Source: Histoplasma ohiense
Taxonomy: Eukaryota; Ascomycota; Eurotiomycetes; Onygenales; Ajellomycetaceae
NCBI GenBank assembly: GCA_017607445.1
Contig: JAEVHH010000002.1
Coordinates: 7,160,001-7,224,000 of the forward strand
Direction of reading: 5' to 3'
Length of the DNA: 64,000 nucleotides
The notes below the pieces were generated by a model. It made no database searches, was not told where the DNA came from, and was given only the letters and a program-made list of their open reading frames with translations. The position numbers and the translations under genes are program-made. Positions 31,794 to 43,276 of the stretch are shown here, piece after piece. Positions within the stretch are counted from its first letter, which is position 1; each line of letters opens with the position of its first letter.

Positions 31794-34038
31794 CTATTCG
31801 ATTCTTGTCTTTCCCTCCTCCATGTATCCAACACGTGCATTGCTGAATCCGCGCTGATGTCTTCCAGTGTTGATGAATTGGCCAATAATTTTATCGTTTC
31901 GCGCACGGCCCAGTGCATCCAAGTAACCCTCAGCGGCTGCCGCAGGGGTGTTGAGCTTAGGCCAATTTACCTGACGTGCGAGGAAAAATCGTCAGTGGTA
32001 TGTAATCATTGAGACGAAACGATCTTTGTGAGTATTCAACTTACATAAAGCATTCCATGGCTATATATGAATCGCACACACCAGGCCGCAATCACTAGCC
32101 AAACTATAAGGAATATTCTCAAGGGCCAAGCTGCAGAGTCCGGGAGACGGCGACTGATTAGAGAGACGGAAATCATGAAGATGCTGGCGCCGAGAATATA
32201 TGGGACCGATCGAATAGCCAAGGGCCTTTGATCTGCCAAAAGGAGACTATCTCCAGGATTGGGGTCGGGAAGGAGATAGGCGCCAAGGAACAGGTCAAAT
32301 GCGTCTTGTTTTGGGCCATCCAGGAAGTTGTTGAGGACGTATCTGGTGACGGAGTTTCTGCCATCTTGGAGAATACCAGCCTTTGTCCGCTCCCCAGTTC
32401 GAGTGAAGTCAGTCTTCAGGGCTCCAGTGCCCGAGTAGGATTTGGAGACAATGTCCGCGTTGTCTGCCCACATATTACGGAATAGGAACTCGAACTCTGA
32501 GTCATCACTGGTTGACTCTCCCGGTTGGAGAACCCCAGCGTCAAGGAGTTGACGTGTCAGAGTCCATCGAGCAAGCATACTCTGGACAACATTCGTTCGA
32601 TCCAGGCAGTCCATGCAATTCGTACGCACAACGCTGGTTTGTAGTGTTCGGATCTCCAAAGAGCCAGTACTATCGCCAGGATCTTCGATTCCACGGAAAT
32701 ATTGGCCTTTTAGTAACCCGTCAGTAAGCCGTTCCAGCAACAGCTCAGCACGGTGCCATTGTAGCCCCTTTGTCTCGCTGTGGAAGTCAAAGTATACATA
32801 GTGAAGATGATCCATTTCCTGGGCATCTCGGGTTGGCTCGACGGTATGGAGTTTTTCAGAGCTGAGGGTATCAGCGTCTCTTTTCTCGGTGGGGGATGTA
32901 ACCAACGCGCGTATCATCTGTTCGTAGCTGCTTTTGATTTTCTCCTCCCTTCCCTTTTGGTTCACCAGGTTGACAAGATAGTTCTCGCCATAGATTCGGA
33001 TTTGTTCCAAGAAATGTCTTCGTGCTGCGTTCAGGGCAGAGTCGACAGAACGTACTTGGAGAAGCGGGGTATAATTTAGATTGTTGACTTCTGACCAGTA
33101 GAGAGGGACGCTACCTCTGGTTTGTACGAACGACAGTACCTGCAGGTCTTTACCAGCATGTTTACCAACCTTTCCATTTTCCATTCCAACACCACCGAAT
33201 CCAGCCATTCCCCCAGTAGAGTCATTCAGGATAACTACCTGCTCAGTTTCATTGAAATTTGAAACATGTCCCTGCTCATTGATTCCACGCGAAAAGTACC
33301 GAGTGCCACCCCGATGCCTGGACCTTCGTGTTATCAGTGCAAAGGTGAATTGAGTAGACTTGATTTTCGTTGAAGATATATTCATCATTCCGAACATGAC
33401 AGGGAGAATGAAAGGATCCACATCCGATAGTTGACCATACCGCACGCCAGTTCCATCATTCACCCCCGATCGAAAGTCTATCAAGTCTGTTTGGATGAAT
33501 CTGTTCCAGAAAAAACGATCATCTGCTCGTTTCCACAGTGGCAGAGACGGATCGCTTTGGGACTGACGCTGAAAACTGTTGGTGATGTCTAGCGAGTAGG
33601 AAAAGTACATAGGCCCCGCACGTAGGAATTGTTTAAGTAGATTGAGGTACGCATCCTCGTCCGGGTCGTGGAGGTATCTCTCTCGCAGAGGAAGAAATTC
33701 AGTGGCAACAACTTTATAAACCATGTGGCCTCGCAACCTGCCCACAGGCCGTGTCTTCGAAATCACGATGATGTACTTGTCTAACGGGAGTTAGAAGCCT
33801 CTATAGTCACTGACTTTGTATAAGTTAACTCACCTAGTTTCAGCTTGATCATGCCTAGGATTCCAGCAATGCTGGAGACCCTTTTGGCACCATGAGAAGA
33901 GGAGTTCTCCAGTCGTAGGTCTCCAGTTGGACGCTCTACAACCAGTGTAGGTGCAGATGACGAAGAAGCAGAGCGGAAAGCATATTGAGAGGGTGAAACC
34001 AGCAGGTTAATATCGCGGAATGGAAGTGTAGTGGGCAT
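31794..34038 (-). CDS. SAC1: Phosphoinositide phosphatase SAC1
   Basis: Dephosphorylates PI4P (and other monophosphoinositides) at ER and Golgi membranes. Coding order: 34038-33834, 33780-32045, 31970-31794, giving 705 residues. The splice restores GMIKLKL-DKYIIVISKTRPVG of the SAC N-terminal domain. The catalytic P-loop is RTNCMDCLDRTN with Cys457 and the CX5R signature intact. Other SAC blocks seen are SRHRGGTRYFSRG, YFDFHSETKGLQWHR and MWADNADIVSKSYSGTGALK. Two C-terminal membrane spans follow (VPYILGASIFMISVSLI and PLRIFLIVWLVIAAWCVRF). Exon 3 gives the conserved VNWPKLNTP tail. It diverges from the Rab5 gene over a 477-bp shared promoter. Confidence 0.96.
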
Positions 34039-34515
34039 GTTGTTTGGAGTCTGAATTATTGTGGTGGGTTGGGATTAGATCGTCGAAGAGAAGCGCATAA
34101 TGAGGTAAAACTAATGTGCGATCAATACGATCCCTTCCTTCCTTCTCTAGAGGTGGATATGTTCTTATCTAAAATTCTCTGGTGGTCATGTAGCTACTCG
34201 CCTGCAGATGCGAGAGTGTGGAGGAGTTCAGTTACGTTTTCTAAGATGTTGCTGAGTGAGGAGTGTGGCTGGTGCACCAGGAAAAACCCGTGGTTGGTTA
34301 GGTTCGTCGTCATCCTGGCCACAGCGAAATCCTCCTAAGGGCAACGAGGACAATCGGATTATATCCCACCATCGCCAGCATATTTCAACTAAATACATAC
34401 CGCCGCTGTTGCTGTTCATGAGTAACATCCCTCTGCTTACATATCTTTCTCTACTTCATTCTCCTTCTGTGTCTATCTGTCATTGATTTCCATCATCTCC
34501 CTTGTAACCGCAGTC
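34039..34515. promoter_or_regulatory. Shared divergent promoter, SAC1 / Rab5
   Basis: A 477-bp gap between the start codons of two divergently transcribed endomembrane genes. CT-rich stretches occur just upstream of the Rab5 ATG. I cannot assign specific factor sites. Confidence 0.5.
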
Positions 34516-35485
34516 ATGGCTTCACGAGCTGTTGCTGGCGGCCGCCCGGGTGCCAGATTCGCCCAGTTCAAGCTCGTCCTACTAGGTTAGTCTCCTCTTT
34601 TGTCCCTCACTTTTCCATTGTTGTTGAAGGACGACCGTCACTGATACATGTCGCTTCTACTAGGAGAATCCGCTGTTGGAAAGGTTTGGCCCCGATACCT
34701 GAAACCCTGCATCTGATGGGTGGACGACCATGTTAACATTAACTGTGTTGCCTGCTAGAGCTCCCTTGTCCTTAGATTCGTTAAAGTGCGTTTTCCTCTT
34801 CCATATGTAGCTGGAAAGTTAGCTTTATGTTTGATGGGACGAAGTACTGACTATGATTGTTGTTGTTGTCTAGGACCAATTTGATGACTATCGGGAATCG
34901 ACGATCGGTGCCGCGTTTCTTACTCAGACGATATCTCTAGATGAAAATACAACTGTCAAATTCGAGATATGGGATACTGCTGGCCAAGAAAGATACAAGT
35001 CTCTTGCGCCAATGTACTATCGGAATGCGAACTGTGCTGTTGTTGTCTACGATATCACCCAAGCAGTATGTCTTCTCCCCGTCCACCTATAACCTTGAAC
35101 ATCTAGACGAAGCTGACTGCCTCTGTTCGCACGTTGCCAGTCCTCCCTCGACAAAGCAAAATCATGGGTAAAGGAACTTCAACGGCAGGCGAACGAGAAC
35201 ATCGTCATCGCCCTTGCCGGTAATAAACTGGATCTTGTGACGGATAGCCCGGATAAGCGTGCCATCCAGACGGCAGATGCTGAAGCCTATGCGCGTGAAG
35301 CAGGTCTGCTTTTCTTCGAGACGTCAGCCAAAACCTCGACAAACGTACGAGAGCTATTCACGGCCATAGCGAAGAAACTGCCATTGGACCAGGCGGGTCC
35401 CCGAAATCTACGATCTAATCCCCGTCCAGGGGTTGATTTGCGCCCTGAGGCTGCTGGACCACAGGCGAACAGCTGTTCGTGCTAG
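34516..35485 (+). CDS. Rab5-family small GTPase (Vps21/Ypt5)
   Basis: Controls early endosome fusion and sorting. Five exons: 34516-34585, 34664-34683, 34759-34785, 34874-35065, 35141-35485, total 217 residues. Two of the exons are only 20 and 27 bp, yet both are needed for the P-loop GESAVGKSSLVLRFVKDQF. The GTPase motifs are G24-S31 (GESAVGKS), the Rab5-type effector segment ESTIGAAFLTQTI with Thr49, WDTAGQE at 72-78, NKLD at 131-134 and ETSAK. The C-terminus NSCSC is a CXC double-geranylgeranylation site. IGAAFLTQ and the overall length identify Rab5 rather than other Rabs. It diverges from SAC1. Confidence 0.96.
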
Positions 35486-36828
35486 AGTTGGTGATGGCTT
35501 TTAGGTTATCCTTGATTTACGCCCCTGGATTCTTCCACTGGCATTAAGTACGAGAATCCATCCGTTTGTCCCGTCCGCTACCGCTCGAATTGCCTACAGT
35601 TCTTCTCTCTCCCACATATGGCCTCTTAGTCTGTGTTCTGCATGAGAATGTATCTCTGCAACCCCCCAACGAAACGCGACAAAGAGGTAATGGTTATATG
35701 GCAGCATGGACAAGTTTTATCCCAAAGTTGAATGTGCATTTAAATATGTGGTTATCTCTCTAGCAGATTTTGGGTATCTTTTGTTTTCCTCCAACATGCC
35801 TTTGCGTCGCACATCTCCTTCCAAGCACTGGAACTAACCACGACGGCGTCCTAATTGACTTCTGACGGCTTCGTCTTCATAATCTCATTAGACCCATGTT
35901 CGGTGGATTTGCTCCCTCACTTTTTAATACTTTATTCGTGTTTCCCTTTTGTCCTGTTTGCTTTCCTCTGCTCTGCTCCTGGTGTTATTTTGGCCGTCGT
36001 TTACTCTAGTAGTCGTTTACTTAGTATAGTATTCTATCCTTCATATATTCCTGGTTGCATTTATGGATTGCTCATCCCTCTCGCACCCACCCGTCAATCC
36101 ATCCTTGATCCTGTTTTATTCTGTTTTCCTCCCCCTTCATTGCCTTTTTGACTTTATTTGCTACCAAGATGTTTATTTTTAACGGCCAAATATGAAAATA
36201 GTAATGCGTAGTAATTAGTGATATTCTCACTATTAATTTTTGCAGTCAGGCTAGTTTATAAAAATACTACTATGGTATTTAAGCCTCTTGTAATGGAGGA
36301 AGATATAGTGCAATGTTAACTCTGTCCCTCAGCGGAAACCAGCTATTCACGAACTAGATACCTCTATAATAATGAAGCCTGAAACACTAGACACACTTTG
36401 TCCACTAATTAGTAACCCGGAAGGTGTTGTATTTATCTTATTAGCAAGGGAGGTGCATTCTGAGTTCTGACTGTCCGCATGTCCTGCTAACTCAAGGCTA
36501 GGTCTATCAATTTCATTGTTCATACAGGCTACAGCAGGTAATTGGTCATTCGTCGGGAGAGACGGAATGCTTCTGCTGCTGGGTAGGATAATCTACGCGA
36601 AGACAAGAGAATAAATCACCAAACCGTGTTTATATTATTTCTATTCTTGTTTTCGGTTCCTAGCATTGAAGTGCGGCTGGTGCATGTGTGGCTGGTGCCA
36701 ACCACGCTAAATTTCCAAGCAACTTCAAATCTCAACACAGCTGAATGAAGGTCTCTGGCAATTTTTGTGCCTCACTAATCCCCCTCTGGCCCCGCCAATC
36801 GACCATTTTTTTGACAGTGTCGCACGCC
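35486..36828. other. Long intergenic region, Rab5 3' flank to MIC60
   Basis: About 1.3 kb, pyrimidine-rich at first and AT-rich later. A 98-codon frame (35855-36151) is hydrophobic and Cys/Pro/Ser-rich but looks like T-rich untranslated sequence. No RNA gene or repeat recognised. Confidence 0.45.
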
Positions 36829-39037
36829 ATGCTGCGCACATCAATTGCGTCGAGCCGTCCGTTGCTCTCTTCCTCAATCTGCCCCAAGGCGCCTACACAA
36901 TGGCTATGTACCTCAAGAGCCAGGCGGGTCAATACGGCGACTAGGGTAAATTCATCCCGAATACCTATTATTGTCTAACTTATTGCTGATAGTACTCACA
37001 CGCATACCGCAGAGATATCATGCTCTTGCTAGAAAATCAAATGCCGGCCGTCGATGCTCCTTAACCCCCAATACCGCAACCACTTCACAGTTCTTTCAGA
37101 AAGCTGCAAGCTCAACAAGCACGAAACCTCCAGGTCCAAGTGATGCGGACGTCCGACCACCGGTCTCTCCATCAAGTCGATCTTCCCTCCGCCCGGAAAG
37201 TATTCCCAAACCGCCCCAATCTCCTCCCGTTCAAGGTCAGACTTCTCCAGGCTCAGAGGTGCTGCCGCCAGATCATGAGTCCTCCACACCGCCGCCGCCG
37301 CCGGAAGGCCCCAAATCCAGCCGATTACGCAAACTACTCTACCTGTTTCTCACAGCTGGGCTTGCGTATGCTGGGGGTGTCTGGTACTCCCTTAGGTCGG
37401 ATAACTTCTACGATTTCTTCACCGAATATATCCCATATGGCGAGGAGGCGGTTCTGTATCTTGAAGAACGTGATTTCCGGAACCGGTTCCCTCACGTTAC
37501 AAAACAGATTAATCGGCGCGTCACAGTTCCAAAAGATGAAGGTTCTCAGGTTACGATACCAAGCGGAAGCGGATTGTCATGGAAGGTTGCAGAAGAGCAG
37601 CAGGAAGCGACCGATATGACTAAGAAAGGAAGACGCATGGGTACCGCCCATGCGAATGAGCCGACAAAAGATATCAAGGTTGCTGAAAAGGCCAAGGAGG
37701 AGGTGAAGAGCAAATCAGCGGCTAAGAAGGAGGACGTGGCTGCAAACATACCAATTCAAGAGGCCCTCGAACCTCAACCTGCAAAGGCAGAGGAGAAGAA
37801 TTTGGAGGCTCCAAGGCAACCAGCAGTTCCGGCCGTTACTGCCATCGAGCGCTTGGTTCAGGATAAAGTGGATGAGCCCGTCGTGCAGGATCTAGTGAAA
37901 GTCTTCAATGACGTAATTTCCGTAATCAGCGCTGATGAATCTGCCTCTAAGTTCGCCGGACCCATTGCCAAGGCGAAGGAGGAGTTGCAGAGGATCGGGG
38001 ACCGCATCGTTGCTTTGAAGAAAGATGCTCAGGAATCGGCGCAGGAAGAAATCAGAAATGCGCACGCCGCCTTTGACAAGTCTGCCGCAGAGCTCATTCG
38101 ACGTATTGACGAAGTCCGCACCCAGGACGCTGCTGAGTTTCGCGAAGAGTTTGAATCTGAACGAGAGAAAATCGCCAGGTCATACCAGGAAAAGGTCAAC
38201 ACAGAGCTTCAACGGGCTCATGAAGTGGCCGAACAACGCCTTCGCAATGAACTAGTTGAGCAGGCAATTGAGTTAAACCGTAAATTTCTCTCTGATGTCA
38301 AGACCCTCGTTGAGAATGAGCGTGAGGGTCGCCTAAGCAAGTTGGCTGAACTGTCCGCTAACGTCGCGGAACTGGAACGGCTCACTGCCGGATGGAGCGA
38401 CGTGGTTGACATCAATCTGAAAACCCAACAACTTCAGGTTGCAGTTGATGCTGTACGAACGACTCTGGAGAACTCCGATGTGCCCCGCCCTTTCGTTCGC
38501 GAATTGGCTGCGGTGAAGGAGCTTGCGTCTAATGATGAAGTTGTTGCGGCCGCCATCTCCTCGATCAGCCCCGCAGCTTACCAACGTGGAATCCCATCCG
38601 CGGCTCAGCTGGTTGATAGATTCCGAAGGGTGGCTAGCGAAGTTCGCAAAGCTAGCCTGTTGCCTGAAAACGCTGGTATCACGAGCCACGCTGCCAGTTT
38701 GGTTCTTAGCAAGGTTATGCTGAAGAAACAAGGGTTGCCTACCGGCGATGACGTGGAGAGCATCCTGACTCGAACCGAAAACTTTCTTGAAGAGGGTAAT
38801 TTCGATGAGGCTGCTCGTGAAATGAATAGTCTGCAGGGCTGGGCGAAATTGCTGAGTAAGGATTGGCTTGCGGATGTCCGACGGGTTCTGGAAGTTAAAC
38901 AGGCTCTCGAGGTACGTTCATATTCCCATTTTTTAAAGACATTTGTATAATGTCATAGAAATTGGTTTACTAATGATTATCTGAGTTCACAGATCATCGA
39001 GACTGAGGCCCGTCTTCGTTGCTTGCAAGTCGAATAA
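36829..39037 (+). CDS. MIC60: MICOS complex subunit MIC60 (mitofilin)
   Basis: Inner-membrane protein that shapes crista junctions. Exons are 36829-36945, 37013-38911 and 38993-39037; 686 residues. The N-terminus (MLRTSIASSRPLLSSSICPK) is a mitochondrial presequence. A Pro/Ser-rich linker leads to one transmembrane span at about 147-165 (LLYLFLTAGLAYAGGVWYSL). A long coiled coil follows (heptad-like Glu/Lys/Ala-rich, about 330-500). The C-terminal mitofilin domain includes ISPAAYQRGIPSAAQLVDRF, the LSKVMLKKQ segment and AREMNSLQGWAKLLSKDWL. The last 45-bp exon supplies the conserved end IIETEARLRCLQVE. The first intron was placed by the GTAAAT donor and the CAG acceptor that keep phase 0. Confidence 0.93.
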
Positions 39038-39207
39038 ATCAAAATTAATATTACCCTGGCCGGGACTAATTATCTCCTTCTTGTATTTTCACCAGCTACC
39101 GCTTTGTACACATATCATATTCCACAATTACTTAGACTCAATATTTCCTTTGTTTAGTAGTTTATTTGACTGCTTGTTTCCCACATCTTCCTGGCTGGTC
39201 CTCTGTC

Positions 39208-39261
39208 TGCACCATTTGCACCATTTGCACCGTTTGCACCGTTTGCACCGTTTGCACCGTA
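39208..39261. repeat. 9-bp minisatellite (TGCACCATT/TGCACCGTT)
   Basis: Six tandem 9-mers: two TGCACCATT, three TGCACCGTT and a last TGCACCGTA. It lies between MIC60 and the next gene, in untranslated sequence. The change from ATT to GTT units is ordered along the array. Confidence 0.9.
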
Positions 39262-39553
39262 TAACATCAACCCCAGCATCACCTGGTCATTTACATAGAC
39301 TCTCATTTACAGAACACAAGCGACAATGACACCTCGACAGCTGCACGTTTCTCGTCTCTACAAATGATCTATTTCTTTCGCTACACTGGTCTTTCAGCTT
39401 CAACTTGGCTTAGCGGATAGCCACATACTCACACGCTACCGCTCCCATACCATGCTGAATACTATCTGTCATTATTGCGTACTCCCGACTTAGCCAATGG
39501 CCGAAATCACTCTCGAGGCGTTGCCCCGTGCGGTATAAGCCCGATATCTTCGA

Positions 39554-42500
39554 ATGCTTTCGTCCATAGACAAATCAGCCATGCTGCGGCATGATCCCCA
39601 ATCCTCCCATTCTCGATCGAAAAATACACCTCTGGACACTAGTGAATTGGAGGACACCACACTAGAATGCGGGTCAAGAGATGGGGAGCAGCGCCGTGGT
39701 TCAAGGAGGCCCAGGAACAACAGGACATCCAGTACCTTTTTCCTAGAATCCTCTTTGATCCCACCGAGGAGACCGGAACCTGGCTATGATGGGGGCACCA
39801 TCCTCTCCCGGGCTAGTTCAGCGAGCCAGAGGAAGGGGAAATGGACTAGTAGTGAATCCGCCAGCGTTGTTCCTAAACGACATGCGACTGTTAATTATAA
39901 ATACAAAAAGTCACCCGTCGGTATCCCGCCGCCGGCAACCCCCATGACGAATGTTTCTCACCGCGAAGAAGCGTCGCGAGATGGTGCACCTAGGATGCCC
40001 TCCGATACCTCGTCAGGTGCGGCATCCACGCATCCTCCGCAATCTATCGGGCTCGATACAGATCCAGCTCAGATAGTAAACTTAGCATTGAATCTTAGTG
40101 ATTCGAGGAGGAGATGTGCGTCCGGGAGAGTGGTTTCAAGCATGACACCAAGATCCAGGGGGGTCTCAAGAAGTGACATATCGGCGGACAGTTACAAATT
40201 TCCCCGACAAAACATGATGGATAGTCAACATTATGCTTCACTGGACCAGCGGACATCCAGCAAAATATCGTCAGCACCAGGCATTGGTCGACACCCTTCA
40301 GTGGCTCCACGCCAATCACACTCCCCATCTATGGAAAGATATCCAGGGTCGGTCATGACGGATATAAGTTCGACACAATTCGAGCACATGCCATATGACG
40401 TATCCAGTGCTACACTTGCCAGAGCTGAGAAGACACGAAAGCATTTTGAACTTTTTGCAGAATATCTGCGCCTACTTCCACATCTACCTCCTCTCCCAAC
40501 TAACAATGAACCTTCAGGTTCGACTGCAAATTCATCTGTATCGGCTAGAACGGCAGGATCTCGTGGCCGGGAATATAACCCTCTCCAATACATCCGTAAT
40601 CGCAAAGTGAGGTTCCGCGAGAAATGCCCCATTGATTCTGAGGCCGATGGATGGGACAACCCCGAGAGGGTACGAAATTGGGTAGATCTGATTACAGGCT
40701 CGGATGAGAACCCGAATCATAGATCTGAGGATTGCGTTCTGCTTCCCAAGTTTGACTCCTATGATAGACCAGGTAACCGGGCGCAATCCGTCACAACCAC
40801 GACCAATGCTACCAGAGTTCATAGTGGTGGAGATAGCAGCAAACCCCGTCGGCCGCGGATAGACTGGATAACTTCTCCCGCAGACTTTTTAGCGGATGCT
40901 GCATGGCTTGAAGAGGGGTCTAATAAACTTAAAATTGAAAACAGAGACGGCAAGCGACTATTCAGCCCGGACACGTGTTTGCAGCGTATTCCATTACGAG
41001 GTTTTGAATCATCGACCGAGCAGCTTGCTCCGACGACGGAGAAATCGGAGGGCGACCATATTCAACTAACGACTTTTCAAAGGCCTTCAACTCATGAAAG
41101 CCTCCCTAGCTTCAAATCTGTTTTCTCTCACGCTCATACAGGCGCGGATCGTGGGCGTGCTCGACGCAAGATTAAGAGTCCAGTTCAGCTTTCCCCTCGA
41201 AGGTCCCCCTCGATAGAGGCGAGCAAGTCAAGATGGCGAAAAGCTCTCTCCCGCACTTCTGATTCGTCTAGCGAATCCGGCGATGACGAACAGGAAAAAC
41301 ATCGGGGGAGAAAACGCTTTCCACGGCTTTCGAGAAGGCCAATTGAGAATGAGAACTTGATCGGCTCCCTAGTCCAGAAAATCCCCGGATCGTCGGATAT
41401 GGCCTCTCAAAAACTTACATCCTCTTCTGCTATACCTCATAACGTTTCTGACGCACAAATTGGTGACGATGCTCTATCTTCAAGAAATAACGCACAACCC
41501 CATATCCTACCATTTTTGGACACCCCTCTGGGACAAGAACGGCATATTCCGCCACCTGGCAACAACGTGGGATCATCGTCATCATCTATGATCGAGAGAA
41601 GAAAAGATGACATCCCACGATCATCGATTGCGACTGCCGATGGTAGCCTTGGTTTAGCGTCCAACAGGCAAGAAAATCCCAACATTGCACTAAACCTGTC
41701 ACCTCCTGAAAGCCGCCCTTCTTCACCGACAAAGCCATCTGCATCACGTCTAGTTGATTTAGGAAATCGGTTGTCCTACACTAAAACAAACGGTGGATCA
41801 TCTGGGGTAGTTCCTGTCGATCATGACGCTCCTGAATTAACTCCGCATAAACTCTTGTCTGCTCCTGATGTGCCTCTGTTTAACTCTGTCACACAGCTGG
41901 CTTTAGATCATCACGAGGACAGAGCTAGAGCAAGTGATATTCATCATCCTAGCAGCCCACCACAAATAAACAAGAACCAAATGCAGCAGGAGTCGAGACT
42001 TCGGGGGATTTTCAAACCTGCACGATTGGCTGAGCTCGTGGGGAGTGAAGTTTCCAAAGTTGGCGATTACATCTGGAAAAAGGATATCTCAGGCCACTCA
42101 AGGCAGTCATCAACGGCATCGAGCGAGGTATTTTCGGATTATGTCGACGCGGATGACAACTTCCCTGAGGCAAAGCGCAAACAAAAGCTCCACTTGTCTC
42201 GTTTTCCGATCCTATCCGAAAGTCCCGGTTTATCACGGATGAATTCCAAAAAGGATTTACCCAAATACCATGTGCCAAACCTGCCTGTCTTTGCCTCTCC
42301 TCCCAAGCACGATGACCAAGGCGAATCACAGCCATTATGTGAAGTCGACATCTCAGCGCAATCTGATATTAAGTCACAGCCACTCGAGGACGAATCAGCC
42401 AATGTCTCTCACAACGACAACCTGCTCAACCCATTTACTCCCTGCTGCGATGTGGGAAATAGTTCCTTTAGAGAGGGCCGCAATAGCTTCGTTGGCTCTG

Positions 42501-43276
42501 TGGGATCAAATAAAAATAACAATAACCACCTTTCCCTCCAAGTCAGTCGAGATCAGCTTCCAGTCACAGGCCTTACCAATTTAACCGTCACACCCACTGG
42601 CGGCCAACTCCGTCCTACAATGTCTGTGTCCACAAGAAGCTGGAGCATCTCCCGTAGTATTGATGGCCCGTATCGTATCGATAGACGTGAAATTGCACGA
42701 GTAAGAGCTCATTTGCTCTCGTCGGGAATTAAGGCACTGGAAATATGCCGCCAAGCCGACATGATACGGGATTCCCCTCCTGTCCTTGTATTTAGCACCG
42801 AACACGGGTTAGGTGGCAATGTACCTCGCGTCCCGCGGTCTGAGGAAGTAACAACTGCAGCCCGGAGCCTGATGTTCAAGTTCGACCGCGAAGTTTGCCA
42901 AGTTCAGCATGCTATGTCGAAATTCTCGTCATCAACCTCACCGTCTTTGAAGTCGCGATTGGATGATTTAGACTCATTAGTCACATCCACACTTAACCCG
43001 CGCATCCGCGAGCTCACATCAGAAGCTGACAAACTAACTAGCGAGCTCGCGACGACGAATACTTTGGCATTGAAGCAGCTCAACGACTCGCTCGATAAGG
43101 GCTTGAGGAAACGAAAACGCAGGTTTCGATGGATAAGCCGTGTCGGGTTTGTCATGTTAGAATGGGTACTTGTTGGGGCTATGTGGTGGTTGTGGCTGGT
43201 TGTGATGATCTTCAAAATTTTTAGAGGCCTGTGGAGGGGTTCTGTTTCGGGCATTAGATGGATTTTATGGCTATAA
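39554..43276 (+). CDS. Large Ser-rich protein with C-terminal membrane anchor
   Basis: An intronless frame of 1240 residues starting MLSSIDKSAMLRHDPQSSHS. I do not recognise a named family. About 1000 residues are low-complexity and Ser/Pro/Arg-rich with many potential phosphorylation sites, and look disordered. A conserved-looking region near 1030-1180 (SRSIDGPYRIDRREIARVRA, SSGIKALEICRQAD, FKFDREVCQVQHAMSKF, coiled-coil-like LTSEADKLTSELATTNTLAL) precedes a basic patch (KGLRKRKRRFRW). One or two hydrophobic segments follow at the extreme C-terminus (VGFVMLEWVLVGAMWWLWLV, then MIFKIFRGLW). The layout suggests a tail-anchored ER or nuclear-envelope protein. It is co-oriented with MIC60, with 516 bp between. 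Confidence 0.8.
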   Translation: MLSSIDKSAMLRHDPQSSHSRSKNTPLDTSELEDTTLECGSRDGEQRRGSRRPRNNRTSSTFFLESSLIPPRRPEPGYDGGTILSRASSASQRKGKWTSSESASVVPKRHATVNYKYKKSPVGIPPPATPMTNVSHREEASRDGAPRMPSDTSSGAASTHPPQSIGLDTDPAQIVNLALNLSDSRRRCASGRVVSSMTPRSRGVSRSDISADSYKFPRQNMMDSQHYASLDQRTSSKISSAPGIGRHPSVAPRQSHSPSMERYPGSVMTDISSTQFEHMPYDVSSATLARAEKTRKHFELFAEYLRLLPHLPPLPTNNEPSGSTANSSVSARTAGSRGREYNPLQYIRNRKVRFREKCPIDSEADGWDNPERVRNWVDLITGSDENPNHRSEDCVLLPKFDSYDRPGNRAQSVTTTTNATRVHSGGDSSKPRRPRIDWITSPADFLADAAWLEEGSNKLKIENRDGKRLFSPDTCLQRIPLRGFESSTEQLAPTTEKSEGDHIQLTTFQRPSTHESLPSFKSVFSHAHTGADRGRARRKIKSPVQLSPRRSPSIEASKSRWRKALSRTSDSSSESGDDEQEKHRGRKRFPRLSRRPIENENLIGSLVQKIPGSSDMASQKLTSSSAIPHNVSDAQIGDDALSSRNNAQPHILPFLDTPLGQERHIPPPGNNVGSSSSSMIERRKDDIPRSSIATADGSLGLASNRQENPNIALNLSPPESRPSSPTKPSASRLVDLGNRLSYTKTNGGSSGVVPVDHDAPELTPHKLLSAPDVPLFNSVTQLALDHHEDRARASDIHHPSSPPQINKNQMQQESRLRGIFKPARLAELVGSEVSKVGDYIWKKDISGHSRQSSTASSEVFSDYVDADDNFPEAKRKQKLHLSRFPILSESPGLSRMNSKKDLPKYHVPNLPVFASPPKHDDQGESQPLCEVDISAQSDIKSQPLEDESANVSHNDNLLNPFTPCCDVGNSSFREGRNSFVGSVGSNKNNNNHLSLQVSRDQLPVTGLTNLTVTPTGGQLRPTMSVSTRSWSISRSIDGPYRIDRREIARVRAHLLSSGIKALEICRQADMIRDSPPVLVFSTEHGLGGNVPRVPRSEEVTTAARSLMFKFDREVCQVQHAMSKFSSSTSPSLKSRLDDLDSLVTSTLNPRIRELTSEADKLTSELATTNTLALKQLNDSLDKGLRKRKRRFRWISRVGFVMLEWVLVGAMWWLWLVVMIFKIFRGLWRGSVSGIRWILWL

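Noticed and set aside
35855..36151. 98-codon hydrophobic frame after Rab5
   Set aside because: T-rich sequence gives a Phe/Leu/Ser-rich frame by composition; no start context or conserved motif.
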